NCBI RefSeq assembly: GCF_013184495.1
Contig: NZ_JAAOIY010000003.1
Location: forward strand, 1-64,000
Direction: 5' to 3'
Source of the DNA: Sporosarcina jiandibaonis
GTDB taxonomy: Bacteria > Bacillota > Bacilli > Bacillales_A > Planococcaceae
DNA: 64,000 nucleotides
The notes below the pieces were generated by a model. That model saw only the letters and a program-made list of their open reading frames with translations, did not search any database and was not told the DNA's origin. Each line of letters begins with the position of its first letter. Positions within the stretch are counted from its first letter, which is position 1. The position numbers were made by a program, and so were the translations under genes. Shown piece by piece: positions 17,363 to 26,196 of the stretch.

Positions 17363-19420
17363 TTGCAAGAGCAAAACTTTAAGAAAGCGTTAGGCGTCCT
17401 TAAAGATATGAAAATTGTTTTGTTTTTAAGCGACAACCAATTTGTAGAGGGAATTTTGTTAGATGTTAAAAAAGACTACCTTGTTGTTAATGTGAACCAA
17501 AACGTATTTTATATTGCTCTCGAACATATTCAGGGTCTTTCAAAAAACTCTAAAGGCTTTCGCGTCCCCCTAAAAAAAATTCCTTATCTAAATTTAGATA
17601 CATTAGCAGATGTCTTGATGGCTTTGCAATACAATTTGGTTAGCATTAATAGTTTAGGTAAACAGGCAATTTTCGGAATGCTAAGCAAAATATCTGAAGA
17701 TCACATCATCTTAATAGATAATATGGAACAACTTTATATTCAAAAATCTTATATATCAAACATTTATAAAGGGAAATATGAAATTTATGAACGAGATGCT
17801 CATATCCACAAAGAACCAGCTATTGAAGAATCCTCGTCACATCTTAATGTAGAACCAAAAGAGCAGTTGGACCCCTCGCTGGATGAAGAAATAGAAAATT
17901 GTCAGCACAATGAGGAAGTTATAGTAAAACAAATAAAAATAACTAACAAAAGTGAATCTGAAAAATATGTTGAAGAGCCCATAAATGCGAAACTAACTGA
18001 AGTGGAAACCGATTCTGTAAATGTTATTAATGAACATCTAGTGACTCATCCAATGAATGAAATAATAAAGGAAACTAGTTTATTACAATTGGATACACAG
18101 GATTTGGTAGATAAGACTGAAGATAACGAACGACATGAAGAGCCTAGTCAAGAAGGAATTATTCGAGACATCGCTCCTCGTATGAATGATGAATCAAAAG
18201 AGCAGTTAGACTCCTCGCTGGAGGAGGAAATAGAACATCATCAGCACAATGAGGAAGTTATCGCAAAACTAATACAAACAACTAATAAAAATGAATCTGA
18301 AAAATATGTTGAAGAGCCCATAAATGCGAAACTAACTGAAGTGGAAACCGACTCTGTAAATGTTACTAATGAACATCTAGTGACTCATCCAATGAATGAA
18401 ATAATAAAGGAAACTAATTTATTACAATTGGATACACAGGATTCGGTGGATAAGACTGAAGCTAACGAACGACGGGAAGAACCCGGTCAAGAAAGAATTC
18501 TTCGAGACATCGCTCCTCGAATGAATGATGAATCAAAAGAACAGTTAGACTACTCAACGGAAGAAGAAATACAAGTGAATCAGCACGAAGAGCAAGTTAT
18601 GATCAAACGTATACAATCAAAAAACATAAAAGAAGCTAAAAAATATGTTGAGACTCCTATAATGAAGAAGCATTATAGAAGGGAAATGGAGGATGCAAAT
18701 GTTAGTAATGAGAACCTAGAGGATCATCCAAAGACTGAGGTTAAGGAAAAATTCAATTTATCACATTTGTATAAACAAAATTTATTAAATATGGATGAAA
18801 AATTATCGCTCGAAGTGGATCATCAGGATATATTAAAATCTGAAAAAAATATTATTAGTGAAGAACAATATATGATTGCCAACCCTCGGTTTAGGCGTAA
18901 AAAAAAGAGGAAATTAAAATCCATCTGTTGTACCATTAAAAATAATAAACATGTAATCTGTCAAAAAAAATTAGAGGCAAGTGAATTTCCAGTCCATGAA
19001 GAAGACTCTAATAAAGTAGCGCACCGTTCTAAACGTTTTAAATCATTAATTCATCCAACTGGCGATAATACTTCAAATAATAAATTGAAAAGTAATGAGA
19101 ATTTTGATGTTTTGGATGAAAACCCTAAACCTACTGAAACATGTACCTCCCCTCTTTCATTAAGACAAATAAATCCCAAAGAAGAAAAAGCGATATTAGA
19201 GAAGCAATACTATGCTTTAATGAAGCATGCATCTAGAAAATACGTTGAAATGCAACATAGTACTGAAAGTTTTATGTCACTAGAAATCTTCTTTCTACCT
19301 GTAAGGAAAATAAGCATCAATGAAGAAGCAACGGTAAAGGGGCAATACTATTCTTTAATGAAACATGCAGAAAAGATGTACTGTCAATTGAAAGATGAAC
19401 GATTGAAAAACGAAATATGA
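17363..19420 (+). CDS. Large CotB-like coat protein with acidic tandem repeats
   Basis: A 685-residue protein. Residues 1-150 hold two diverged CotB-type domains (FVEGILLDVKKDYLVVNV, YIALEHIQGL; AIFGMLSKISEDHIILI) without the RGGPE motif. A long acidic region follows with a 113-residue repeat present twice at high identity and a third degenerate copy. The C-terminus has two short QYYxLMKHAxxxY repeats. It starts at TTG after AAGGAGG, 73 bp after the previous gene. No exact family is recognised for the acidic region; coat location is inferred from neighbours and N-terminal domains. Confidence 0.7.
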   Translation: MQEQNFKKALGVLKDMKIVLFLSDNQFVEGILLDVKKDYLVVNVNQNVFYIALEHIQGLSKNSKGFRVPLKKIPYLNLDTLADVLMALQYNLVSINSLGKQAIFGMLSKISEDHIILIDNMEQLYIQKSYISNIYKGKYEIYERDAHIHKEPAIEESSSHLNVEPKEQLDPSLDEEIENCQHNEEVIVKQIKITNKSESEKYVEEPINAKLTEVETDSVNVINEHLVTHPMNEIIKETSLLQLDTQDLVDKTEDNERHEEPSQEGIIRDIAPRMNDESKEQLDSSLEEEIEHHQHNEEVIAKLIQTTNKNESEKYVEEPINAKLTEVETDSVNVTNEHLVTHPMNEIIKETNLLQLDTQDSVDKTEANERREEPGQERILRDIAPRMNDESKEQLDYSTEEEIQVNQHEEQVMIKRIQSKNIKEAKKYVETPIMKKHYRREMEDANVSNENLEDHPKTEVKEKFNLSHLYKQNLLNMDEKLSLEVDHQDILKSEKNIISEEQYMIANPRFRRKKKRKLKSICCTIKNNKHVICQKKLEASEFPVHEEDSNKVAHRSKRFKSLIHPTGDNTSNNKLKSNENFDVLDENPKPTETCTSPLSLRQINPKEEKAILEKQYYALMKHASRKYVEMQHSTESFMSLEIFFLPVRKISINEEATVKGQYYSLMKHAEKMYCQLKDERLKNEI
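17852..18640. repeat. 339-bp tandem repeat inside the large coat gene
   Basis: Units begin at 17852, 18191 and 18530 with GAAYCAAAAGARCAGTTRGAC-type sequence. The spacing is exactly 339 bp (113 codons) each time. The first two units are very similar throughout; the third decays after about 110 bp. The repeat keeps the reading frame. Confidence 0.92.
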
Positions 19421-19624
19421 CCGAAAAAATAATTAATGTATTTTCAATCCATTGTTAACTGCCGTGCTTGTACTATGTTGATTGTATTCGTATGTACATT
19501 GATTTAGATCTAAAGCATTGGGAGCAGCATTATTGGTTGGAAGTGATAATGGAGTTTGATTAACGCCTTACTCAGTCTGTGTCTGGGGTTAATTTGAATA
19601 TAAAATTTAGAAGGAGATGTTAAC

Positions 19625-20305
19625 TTGAATAAAATTATTCAAAGTCTTGTAAAGGAAGTTGTTCAAATAGAAATTTCCGGGAAGAAACTAATTAACGGTA
19701 CTCTTATTGACCTAGGCAGCGACGTGCTTGTACTTTTTAACGGAACAGACTTTTTGTACATCCCTACAAATCATATCCAATGTCTAACAACTAATCTTAC
19801 TGATGACTTTGAAATAAAGGTCCCTACAGAGTTCCCTAGCATTCTTATGGAAGATGATGATCAAGAGGATTTATCAATTATAAAGGTTCTTACCCAGGCG
19901 CAAGATGAGTTTGTTGTAATTTACGTAACAGGCAGTCAACCCTTGCATGGTATTATTACGAGTATTAAGAATAACTATTTTGTATTTCATTCTCCCGTTT
20001 ATAAAACGATGTATATTGCACTAAATCATCTGAAATGGCTAATTCCTTATTCTGAAAACAAAAAACCTTATGGCCTGGATGGTAATAACTTCTTGGTACA
20101 ATCAAATAATGAATTGCTTGCAAGTGCTTTTGAAGCCCAAGTTGAAAATTTAAAAAACAAACTCGTCGTGTTTAATATTGGTGAAAAGAAAAAACATATT
20201 GGGAAAATAAATAATGTCGAAGATCAAATCGTTGAGATTCAAACAGCAAGAACATATCCTATTTATCTCAACCTTAGCCATATTAAAACTATACACCCGG
20301 TGTGA
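19625..20305 (+). CDS. CotB-like coat protein, third paralogue
   Basis: A 226-residue protein with three consecutive CotB-like domains: INGTLIDLGSDVLVLFNG with YIPTNHIQCL, then LHGIITSIKNNYFVFHS with YIALNHLKWL, then HIGKINNVEDQIVEIQT with YLNLSHIKTI. The RGGPE turn is absent, so it is nearer to the large 685-residue protein than to the 179-residue one. TTG start after AAGGAGATG. It ends the coat island. The small beta-barrel-like repeated fold is inferred from the alternating hydrophobic pattern. Confidence 0.7.
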   Translation: MNKIIQSLVKEVVQIEISGKKLINGTLIDLGSDVLVLFNGTDFLYIPTNHIQCLTTNLTDDFEIKVPTEFPSILMEDDDQEDLSIIKVLTQAQDEFVVIYVTGSQPLHGIITSIKNNYFVFHSPVYKTMYIALNHLKWLIPYSENKKPYGLDGNNFLVQSNNELLASAFEAQVENLKNKLVVFNIGEKKKHIGKINNVEDQIVEIQTARTYPIYLNLSHIKTIHPV

Positions 20306-20869
20306 ATTAATTGTATTTACTAACGTTTTTTTGCATTCACTTATTTAGTGAACTGACCTGGGTTCCGCTTTTGCTTTGAAAATTTGAGAAGGGGAGCCCT
20401 TTTTAGGTTGACAAGAGAATAGCAACAGTCTGACATAGGGAGTCTCTACATAATAGTGTTCATTCGTCCTTGAATCTCTTTTTCATAGTAGTTTAGTCAT
20501 GCATCGTCGAAGGGCAGACAGCTTCCTAATTTGTGGGGAAAAAAAGAAGATATTTCTACTAAATTTTTAGTAGAGAGGATTACCCAAAATTGTGAAATAA
20601 AACAGAACAGTCTTCCTTTATTTGAGTTTTACGATTACAAGTAAAATGAAGAAATCATAATTATTCTGAGGCGATCGTCTATCCATTGGGTAGGCGTTTT
20701 TTGTAGTTATACAACGGTACATTTTGCTTTTTTTCAGTTAGGACAAAAATAGATTTAGATAGGTTTGGACATTCATCTCGTCACTTTCCGAATTGAGTGA
20801 ATATACATAAAAAACGGACAAACAATTTAAAGGTTATTAATCTAATGAAAAGAAGGGGTATGTATATGT
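20306..20869. other. Intergenic region (564 bp) with a terminator and no clear gene
   Basis: No convincing ORF. A hairpin TCTACTAAA / TTTAGTAGA lies near 20555-20575, and a rho-independent terminator lies at 20676-20702. Since the nearest upstream gene ends 370 bp earlier, an unannotated RNA or an attenuated leader for the transporter gene is possible. Confidence 0.4.
20676..20702 (+). terminator. Rho-independent terminator
   Basis: CGTCTATCC (20676-20684) and GGGTAGGCG (20688-20696) form a 9-bp stem with two GU pairs and a 3-nt loop, followed by TTTTTT. Confidence 0.75.
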
Positions 20870-22225
20870 ATGGATTTTCAAATTGTAATTGCCGGTTTGG
20901 TATTTATATCGACTATGTTAGTCATATTTTGGAGACCTAAAGGAATGAATGAGGCGTGGCCCGCATCGATTGGTGCAGGAATAATTATAATAACAGGGAT
21001 TGTATCGAGAACGGACATTACGGATATTATCAGTAAAATTGGTGGTGCATCCATTACAATTATAGCAACGATTGTCATGGCTGTAATATTGGAGAGTTTC
21101 GGTTTTTTTCACTGGGCAGCTGCAAGACTTGCAAGTTTGTCGAAAGGTTCAGGCCACCGTTTATATTGGTATATCCAGTTACTCTGTTTTTTGATGACAC
21201 TATTATTTAATAACGATGGAAGTATCTTAATTACGACACCGATTTTAATTCTACTACTTAGAAACCTACAACTGAAACCGCATCAACAAATCCCGTATCT
21301 ATTGAGTGGTGCACTTACTGCAACTGCGTCCAGTGCACCTATTGGCGTTAGTAATATTGTTAACCTGATCGCATTGAATATCGTTGAAATGTCTCTATGG
21401 ATGCATACAGCAATGATGTTTGTCCCGGCAACCTTAGGATTGTTGTTTATGTCATGGTTGATGTATATCGTGGTAAGAAATAAACTACCGAAAAAATTAC
21501 CCGATTCCGTAATGGATGTGGAAGAATCCTTTTTCACTAAAAGTTTTCATCCATTAAAAACAAAGATTTCTGTAGAGAAAAAAAAACAACGTACTAAATT
21601 TATGTTGAAGGTATTGCTGTTTGTCTTTGTAATGCGTTGTCTCCTTTTTGTTGCATCGTATGTCAATATTCCCATTGAAATTGTCGCAGTTCTCGGATCG
21701 GTCGTCTTACTCGCGTGGAGATGGTACCATTTAAGGACTAATCCTGTTGATGTTTTGAAGAAGACTCCTTGGCACATTCTGATTTTTGCCTTCTCTATGT
21801 ATGTGATTATATATGGCTTACATAATGTAGGACTAACAGCGTTGTTAGTAGAGTGGTGTGAACCAATTGTAAATCAGGGATTATTTCAAGCCAGTTTTAT
21901 TATGGGAGGATTAGTATCGATACTTTCTAACCTATTTAATAATCATCCAGCATTAATGATCGGAACGATTACCTTAACTGAAATGGGGCTGGATCCAATC
22001 ACATTAAAGACTATCTATCTTGCAAATATTATTGGCAGTGACATGGGGTCATTGTTGTTGCCAATTGGTACACTAGCATCTCTTATCTGGATGAGTATAC
22101 TAAGAAGGAATAAGATAAAAGTAACATGGAAAGATTATTTAAGTGTATCGTTGATTGTAATACCAATTACAACAATTGTAACGTTGATATTATTATATTT
22201 TTGGGTTCAAATGACTTTCACCTAA
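20870..22225 (+). CDS. ArsB/NhaD-type (ion transporter superfamily) membrane protein
   Basis: A 451-residue protein with about 11-12 hydrophobic segments and a central charged loop, the layout of ArsB/NhaD permeases. LFNNDGSILITTPI and LSNLFNNHPALMIG are the inverted-repeat hairpin motifs of this superfamily, and SAPIGVSNIVNLIA is another typical segment. Relatives in Bacillales are named arsenical pump membrane protein, but there is no arsR or arsC next to it, so arsenite export is not supported by context; a Na+/H+ or anion antiport is equally possible. It stands alone. Confidence 0.75.
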   Translation: MDFQIVIAGLVFISTMLVIFWRPKGMNEAWPASIGAGIIIITGIVSRTDITDIISKIGGASITIIATIVMAVILESFGFFHWAAARLASLSKGSGHRLYWYIQLLCFLMTLLFNNDGSILITTPILILLLRNLQLKPHQQIPYLLSGALTATASSAPIGVSNIVNLIALNIVEMSLWMHTAMMFVPATLGLLFMSWLMYIVVRNKLPKKLPDSVMDVEESFFTKSFHPLKTKISVEKKKQRTKFMLKVLLFVFVMRCLLFVASYVNIPIEIVAVLGSVVLLAWRWYHLRTNPVDVLKKTPWHILIFAFSMYVIIYGLHNVGLTALLVEWCEPIVNQGLFQASFIMGGLVSILSNLFNNHPALMIGTITLTEMGLDPITLKTIYLANIIGSDMGSLLLPIGTLASLIWMSILRRNKIKVTWKDYLSVSLIVIPITTIVTLILLYFWVQMTFT

Positions 22226-22323
22226 TAAATCTAACCTGGTGTTTTTATGCAAGAAACTATCAGGAAAGTTCAAACCATCATGATTTTTTGTCCCATAGGG
22301 AGATTAAAGTTTTCGATACAAAG

Positions 22324-22352
22324 AAGCACAGAATTAATTCAGTGCTTTTTTA
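22324..22352 (+). terminator. Terminator behind the ArsB/NhaD gene
   Basis: AAGCACAGAATT (22324-22335) pairs with AATTCAGTGCTT (22336-22347) with one mismatch and is followed by a T tract. Confidence 0.65.
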
Positions 22353-22567
22353 TTAGTGCTCCAAGCGCTAGCTAAGAGGTGAGTCGTTCACGGGATCATG
22401 ATTGATTGTTGTCAACGCAGCGTTTGTTTAGAAGATTTTTTCGTTTATTTTCTTCGACGAAACCATTTAATCCTATTGTATGTATAATGTTGACAGACTC
22501 TTTTGTTTCAAATAAATAGATTCCGCCAGCTTCTTATGTTTCACTTATAGTTTATAAATATTTTGAC

Positions 22568-22818
22568 ATGATTTCATTAAAGCCAAGTCAGAATCAAACA
22601 GAACTTTGGGAGAATTCACGCCGAAATCATGGGGACATGGCTAATGAAATTGAAAGTGCTATGATGGATAGAAAAGAAGGAAACCTGATGAAGTTTATGA
22701 TCTGAAAAATAAAAGCTTAGAATTAGGTATTGATGTAGCAAATTTTATTGCTGATTTTTACAAAAGTATTGCACTTGGTTTGCATCAAATAGGCGCCCAA
22801 ACAACACACTTTAGCTAA
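22568..22818 (+). pseudogene. Possible frameshifted small gene, unrecognised
   Basis: Reading from ATG 22568 gives about 45 codons (ISLKPSQNQTELWENSRRN, ending KFMI). A second frame entered near 22687 gives DEVYDLKNKSLELGIDVANF and DFYKSIALGLHQIGAQTTHFS up to a TAA at 22816. The two pieces have compatible protein-like composition, suggesting one gene broken by a frameshift around 22680. No family is recognised. Confidence 0.3.
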
Positions 22819-22832
22819 CGAGGTATAAACAA

Positions 22833-22870
22833 AACACTAAAACTTATCATCAAGTTTTAGTGTTTCTTTG
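22833..22870. terminator. Terminator-type hairpin
   Basis: AACACTAAAACTT (22833-22845) and AAGTTTTAGTGTT (22852-22864) form a perfect 13-bp stem with a 6-nt loop. A T-rich tail follows on the plus strand and an A-rich run precedes it, so it could stop transcription from either side, including the leftward GntR gene. Confidence 0.75.
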
Positions 22871-22920
22871 CGTTAAAATAATATATTGGAATTATTAATT
22901 CACCAATCATAACTGCCCTA

Positions 22921-23553
22921 TTACGAAAGTTGACTTCTTAAAATATGGAGGCAGAAATTTAAATCCTCTTCAAGATGGGCTTCCATTAGTTGTTTCGCTT
23001 TTTCAGTATCTCTTGCTTTTATGGCTTCGTAGATTTCTTCATGCTCATCAATTAAACGTGGTCGATTGTGAAGGACAACCGTCTTCCGAAAAAGGTAGAT
23101 AATCGACTTCATGCGCGCTATTGTCTCTATCATCAGTGAGTTCCCGCTGGCTTGCACAATAATTTCATGAAAACGTTCATTGGCTTCCATAATGTCCTCA
23201 GTTGTTCCATCTCTTCCGATCTCGACACAATTCGCAAGCGACTTTAAATCTTCCGCTGGCAAATAGGTTGCTGCCGATTTCGCTGCGGCACCTTCTAAGA
23301 GGATTCTTACTTGAAATAAGTTGCGTAAATCTTTTTCAGTAGGCTGCACAACTTTTTTATCGACGATGAGTCCTTCATAACTTAGTTTTCGTAAGGAATC
23401 CCTAATCGGCGTACGGCTAAATCCTAAATCTCTCGCTAGTTTATCTTCTACAATTTTTGTGCCACCTGGTAAATCCCCGTTTAAGATTCTATCACGAATG
23501 ATTTCATACGATTGATGATATGCGGAGCGAGGCTTCTTATTGCTTTGAGTCAT
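22921..23553 (-). CDS. GntR-family regulator (FadR/FCD subfamily)
   Basis: A 210-residue regulator. The winged-helix domain (SYEIIRDRILNGDLPGGT, then LARDLGFSRTPIRDSLRKL) occupies the N-terminal third, followed by an all-helical FCD ligand domain with metal-type residues (NERFHEIIVQASGN, DEHEEIYEAI, AHLEEDL). Start 23553 is chosen over GTG 23562 because GGGGTG lies 6 nt upstream. It is divergent from a sugar-acid operon and very probably controls it through the GTATAC operators in the shared intergenic region. The ligand is probably a pathway sugar acid. Confidence 0.88.
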   Translation of the reverse strand: MTQSNKKPRSAYHQSYEIIRDRILNGDLPGGTKIVEDKLARDLGFSRTPIRDSLRKLSYEGLIVDKKVVQPTEKDLRNLFQVRILLEGAAAKSAATYLPAEDLKSLANCVEIGRDGTTEDIMEANERFHEIIVQASGNSLMIETIARMKSIIYLFRKTVVLHNRPRLIDEHEEIYEAIKARDTEKAKQLMEAHLEEDLNFCLHILRSQLS

Positions 23554-23643
23554 TTCGTTCACCCCTTTTTCGTTTAACCTAATCCATATAAACGTATCAA
23601 ATATAGTGCGAGAAAGGAAGAATAACTAATTAAAACTCGATTT

Positions 23644-23693
23644 TGTATACAAACTCATAAAAAGTGTATACAAAATAAAATAAAACGTATACA
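23644..23693. promoter_or_regulatory. Three GTATAC operators spaced 21 bp apart
   Basis: GTATAC palindromes begin at 23645, 23666 and 23687, an exact 21-bp period. The extended sequence is TGTATACA twice and CGTATACA once. They lie between the GntR gene and its divergent operon. Two helical turns per interval place all sites on one DNA face, as expected for cooperative binding of a GntR dimer. Confidence 0.75.
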
Positions 23694-23791
23694 ATGAAAA
23701 AAGTGAAGAATACTGCAAACGGTTACAGGCGTCTTGAAGTGAATGTATTTATCGTTTTAAAGCAGAACTCGAACAACAAGGAGGACTATTT

Positions 23792-24685
23792 ATGTTGAAA
23801 AAAATTGGTTTTATCGGTTTAGGGATTATGGGAAGACCTATGGCCATGAATTTAGTTTCTAAAGGATACGAAGTGATCGTGACTGATTTAAATAAAGAAG
23901 CGGTACAAGCTTTGAAGGAAGCTGGAGCAACTTCAGCAGAATCTGCAAAGGAAATCGGTGAAAATAGTGATGTCATTATTACTATGTTGCCTGCTTCTCA
24001 ACACGTTCAACAAGTTGTTTTAGGTGAAAATGGTGTGCTAAGCGGCGCGAAAAAGGGTGCAGTCATCATTGATATGAGCTCTATTTCACCGGTTGTTTCT
24101 AAAGAAATCGCTTCTATCGCAGAGCAACAAGGAGTGGATATGTTAGATGCTCCTGTTAGTGGCGGGGAACCAAAAGCGAAAGACGGTACGCTTGCGATTA
24201 TGGTTGGCGGTAAAGAAGAAGTGTTCGAGCAAGTGAAGGATATTCTTGCAGCTATGGGTTCTGAAATCACATTAGTCGGTGGAAGTGGAAGCGGTACGAC
24301 TGCAAAATTAGCGAACCAAGTCATCGTGAACTTAAATATCGCGGCGATGTCTGAAGCTCTGGTATTGGCTGCGAAATCTGGAATCGATGTGGAGAAAATG
24401 TACGAAGCAATTCGAGGTGGACTAGCAGGAAGTGCTGTTTTGGATGCAAAAGTGCCACTCATCCTAGATCGTAACTTCGTAGCAGGTGGAAGAATAGATA
24501 TTAACTTGAAAGATATGGCAAACGTGATGGAAACAGCCCATAGTGTCGGCGTTCCACTACCATTATCTAGCCAGTTATTAGAAATTTTCCATGCCTTAAA
24601 GGTCGATGGCAAAGAAGCAGATGATCATGGCGGAATCGTTCAATATTATGAAAAACTAGCAAACGTTACAGTCGGGAGGGCATAA
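23792..24685 (+). CDS. 3-hydroxyisobutyrate dehydrogenase-family NAD(P) oxidoreductase (LtnD/GarR-like)
   Basis: A 297-residue beta-hydroxyacid dehydrogenase. It shows the dinucleotide motif GLGIMG (9-14), substrate-binding DAPVSGG (119-125) and the catalytic Lys in KLANQ (K172). Family members include tartronate-semialdehyde reductase and L-threonate/D-erythronate dehydrogenases. Because the next gene is a DUF1537 four-carbon-acid sugar kinase, oxidation of a tetronate at C2 or C3 is the likely reaction. It is first in the operon, behind the three GntR operators. Confidence 0.85.
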   Translation: MLKKIGFIGLGIMGRPMAMNLVSKGYEVIVTDLNKEAVQALKEAGATSAESAKEIGENSDVIITMLPASQHVQQVVLGENGVLSGAKKGAVIIDMSSISPVVSKEIASIAEQQGVDMLDAPVSGGEPKAKDGTLAIMVGGKEEVFEQVKDILAAMGSEITLVGGSGSGTTAKLANQVIVNLNIAAMSEALVLAAKSGIDVEKMYEAIRGGLAGSAVLDAKVPLILDRNFVAGGRIDINLKDMANVMETAHSVGVPLPLSSQLLEIFHALKVDGKEADDHGGIVQYYEKLANVTVGRA

Positions 24686-24688
24686 TCG

Positions 24689-26131
24689 ATGGCTAACATT
24701 AGAAGTAATGAAAAGAGAGCGGTTCAAGAAGTCTTGGACAATATCCAAACAGTCGATACACAAGTAGTAGAAGAGTTGCTTCAGAATGAATTAGTTGATT
24801 TGAATAAAAAAATTATTGTGCTTGACGATGACCCAACAGGAGTACAAACGGTTCATGGTATATCTGTTTACACGGATTGGTCAATAGAAAGTTTGGAAAA
24901 AGGATTTGAAGAAGAAAACGCGATGTTTTTCATCCTGACAAATTCTAGAGGATTCACTGCTGCCGAAACAACAAAAGCACATACAGAAATTGCGGCCAAT
25001 ATCGTAGAAGTTGCGAAAAAGCTAAACAAGGATTTTATAGTCATCAGCCGTGGAGACTCCACTTTGAGAGGGCATTATCCGCTTGAAACAGAGGTATTAA
25101 AAGATACGATTGAAGCCGCTTCGGATATCAGTTATGACGGAGAAGTGATCATCCCATTTTTCAAAGAAGGCGGTCGCTACACAGTGGACAATATCCACTA
25201 TGTACAATATGAAGAACATTTAGTTCCTGCTGGTGAAACAGAGTTTGCAAAAGATAGAACCTTTGGGTTTTCATCGTCTCACTTAGGTGACTGGGTTGAG
25301 GAAAAAACAGAAGGTGCTTTCAAAGCTGCAAATACAACCTACATTTCAATTGAGAGTTTAAGAGCGATGGATATTGAAAAAATTACAGCGCAATTACTAC
25401 AAGTAAATGATTTTAATAAAGTAGTGGTCAATGCAGTCGATTATGTGGATGTCGAAATTTTCGTTATCGCGCTGATCAAAGCCATGAAATCCGGGAAACA
25501 ATTCATGTTCAGAAGTGCAGCAGCGCTTACGAAAGTGATTGGTGGCGTAAGTGATAAAGCGCTTTTAACAAAAGAGGAATTAATTCAGGAAGAAACGGGT
25601 CATGGTGGTTTAATCCTTGTAGGCTCTCATGTTAAAAAAACGACAGAACAACTGGAAGAAATGAAAAAAAGCGATTCTATTGAATTTATTGAGTTTGACG
25701 TCCATCTTGTGCTCGAACCTGAAAAGTTCCAAGAGGAAATAGAACGTGTCATCACGACAACGGAGAAATCTCTTCAATCAGGCAAACCAGTTACCGTGTA
25801 TACGAGACGTGAACGATTGGATCTTGGTGAAGGTAAACAAGAGGAAGAATTGAAACTTTCTGTGAAAATCTCAGATGCTGTTACAAGTATCGTAGAGCGC
25901 TTAAATATTCGACCTAATTATATCGTTGCTAAAGGCGGCATTACATCCAGTGATATCGGAACGAAAGGGCTTGGCGTAAAAAGAGCAACAGTAGCTGGGC
26001 AAATAAAACCTGGTATCCCAGTTTGGGTCACTGGAGAGGAAAGTAAGTTTCCGGGAATTCCATATATTATTTTCCCAGGGAACGTAGGTGCAGTTACAAC
26101 ACTTAGAGAAGTAGTTGAGATATTATCTTAA
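24689..26131 (+). CDS. DUF1537 four-carbon acid sugar kinase (OtnK/DtnK family)
   Basis: A 480-residue kinase. The N-terminal domain carries DDDPTG (46-51) and RGDSTLRGH (121-129), the substrate-binding motifs of this family, and the C-terminal domain carries AKGGITSSDIG for ATP binding. Characterised relatives phosphorylate oxo-tetronates, D-threonate or D-erythronate. It starts 3 bp after the dehydrogenase stop, with GGGAGGG before that stop, so the two are translationally linked. Confidence 0.88.
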   Translation: MANIRSNEKRAVQEVLDNIQTVDTQVVEELLQNELVDLNKKIIVLDDDPTGVQTVHGISVYTDWSIESLEKGFEEENAMFFILTNSRGFTAAETTKAHTEIAANIVEVAKKLNKDFIVISRGDSTLRGHYPLETEVLKDTIEAASDISYDGEVIIPFFKEGGRYTVDNIHYVQYEEHLVPAGETEFAKDRTFGFSSSHLGDWVEEKTEGAFKAANTTYISIESLRAMDIEKITAQLLQVNDFNKVVVNAVDYVDVEIFVIALIKAMKSGKQFMFRSAAALTKVIGGVSDKALLTKEELIQEETGHGGLILVGSHVKKTTEQLEEMKKSDSIEFIEFDVHLVLEPEKFQEEIERVITTTEKSLQSGKPVTVYTRRERLDLGEGKQEEELKLSVKISDAVTSIVERLNIRPNYIVAKGGITSSDIGTKGLGVKRATVAGQIKPGIPVWVTGEESKFPGIPYIIFPGNVGAVTTLREVVEILS

Positions 26132-26196
26132 TTCAGCAGGAGTCCGCCTCTTTTATAAGTGGCGGGATGAATGCATAAGATTCGGGGGTTATCTAC

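Noticed and set aside
20870-22225. Arsenite efflux pump with certainty
   Set aside because: Only the superfamily is supported; there is no arsR, arsC or arsA near, so the substrate was left open.
24007-24612. 201-codon antisense frame over the dehydrogenase gene
   Set aside because: It is opposite a clear NAD(P)-dependent dehydrogenase with intact motifs, has no ribosome binding site, and its composition is the mirror of the real gene.
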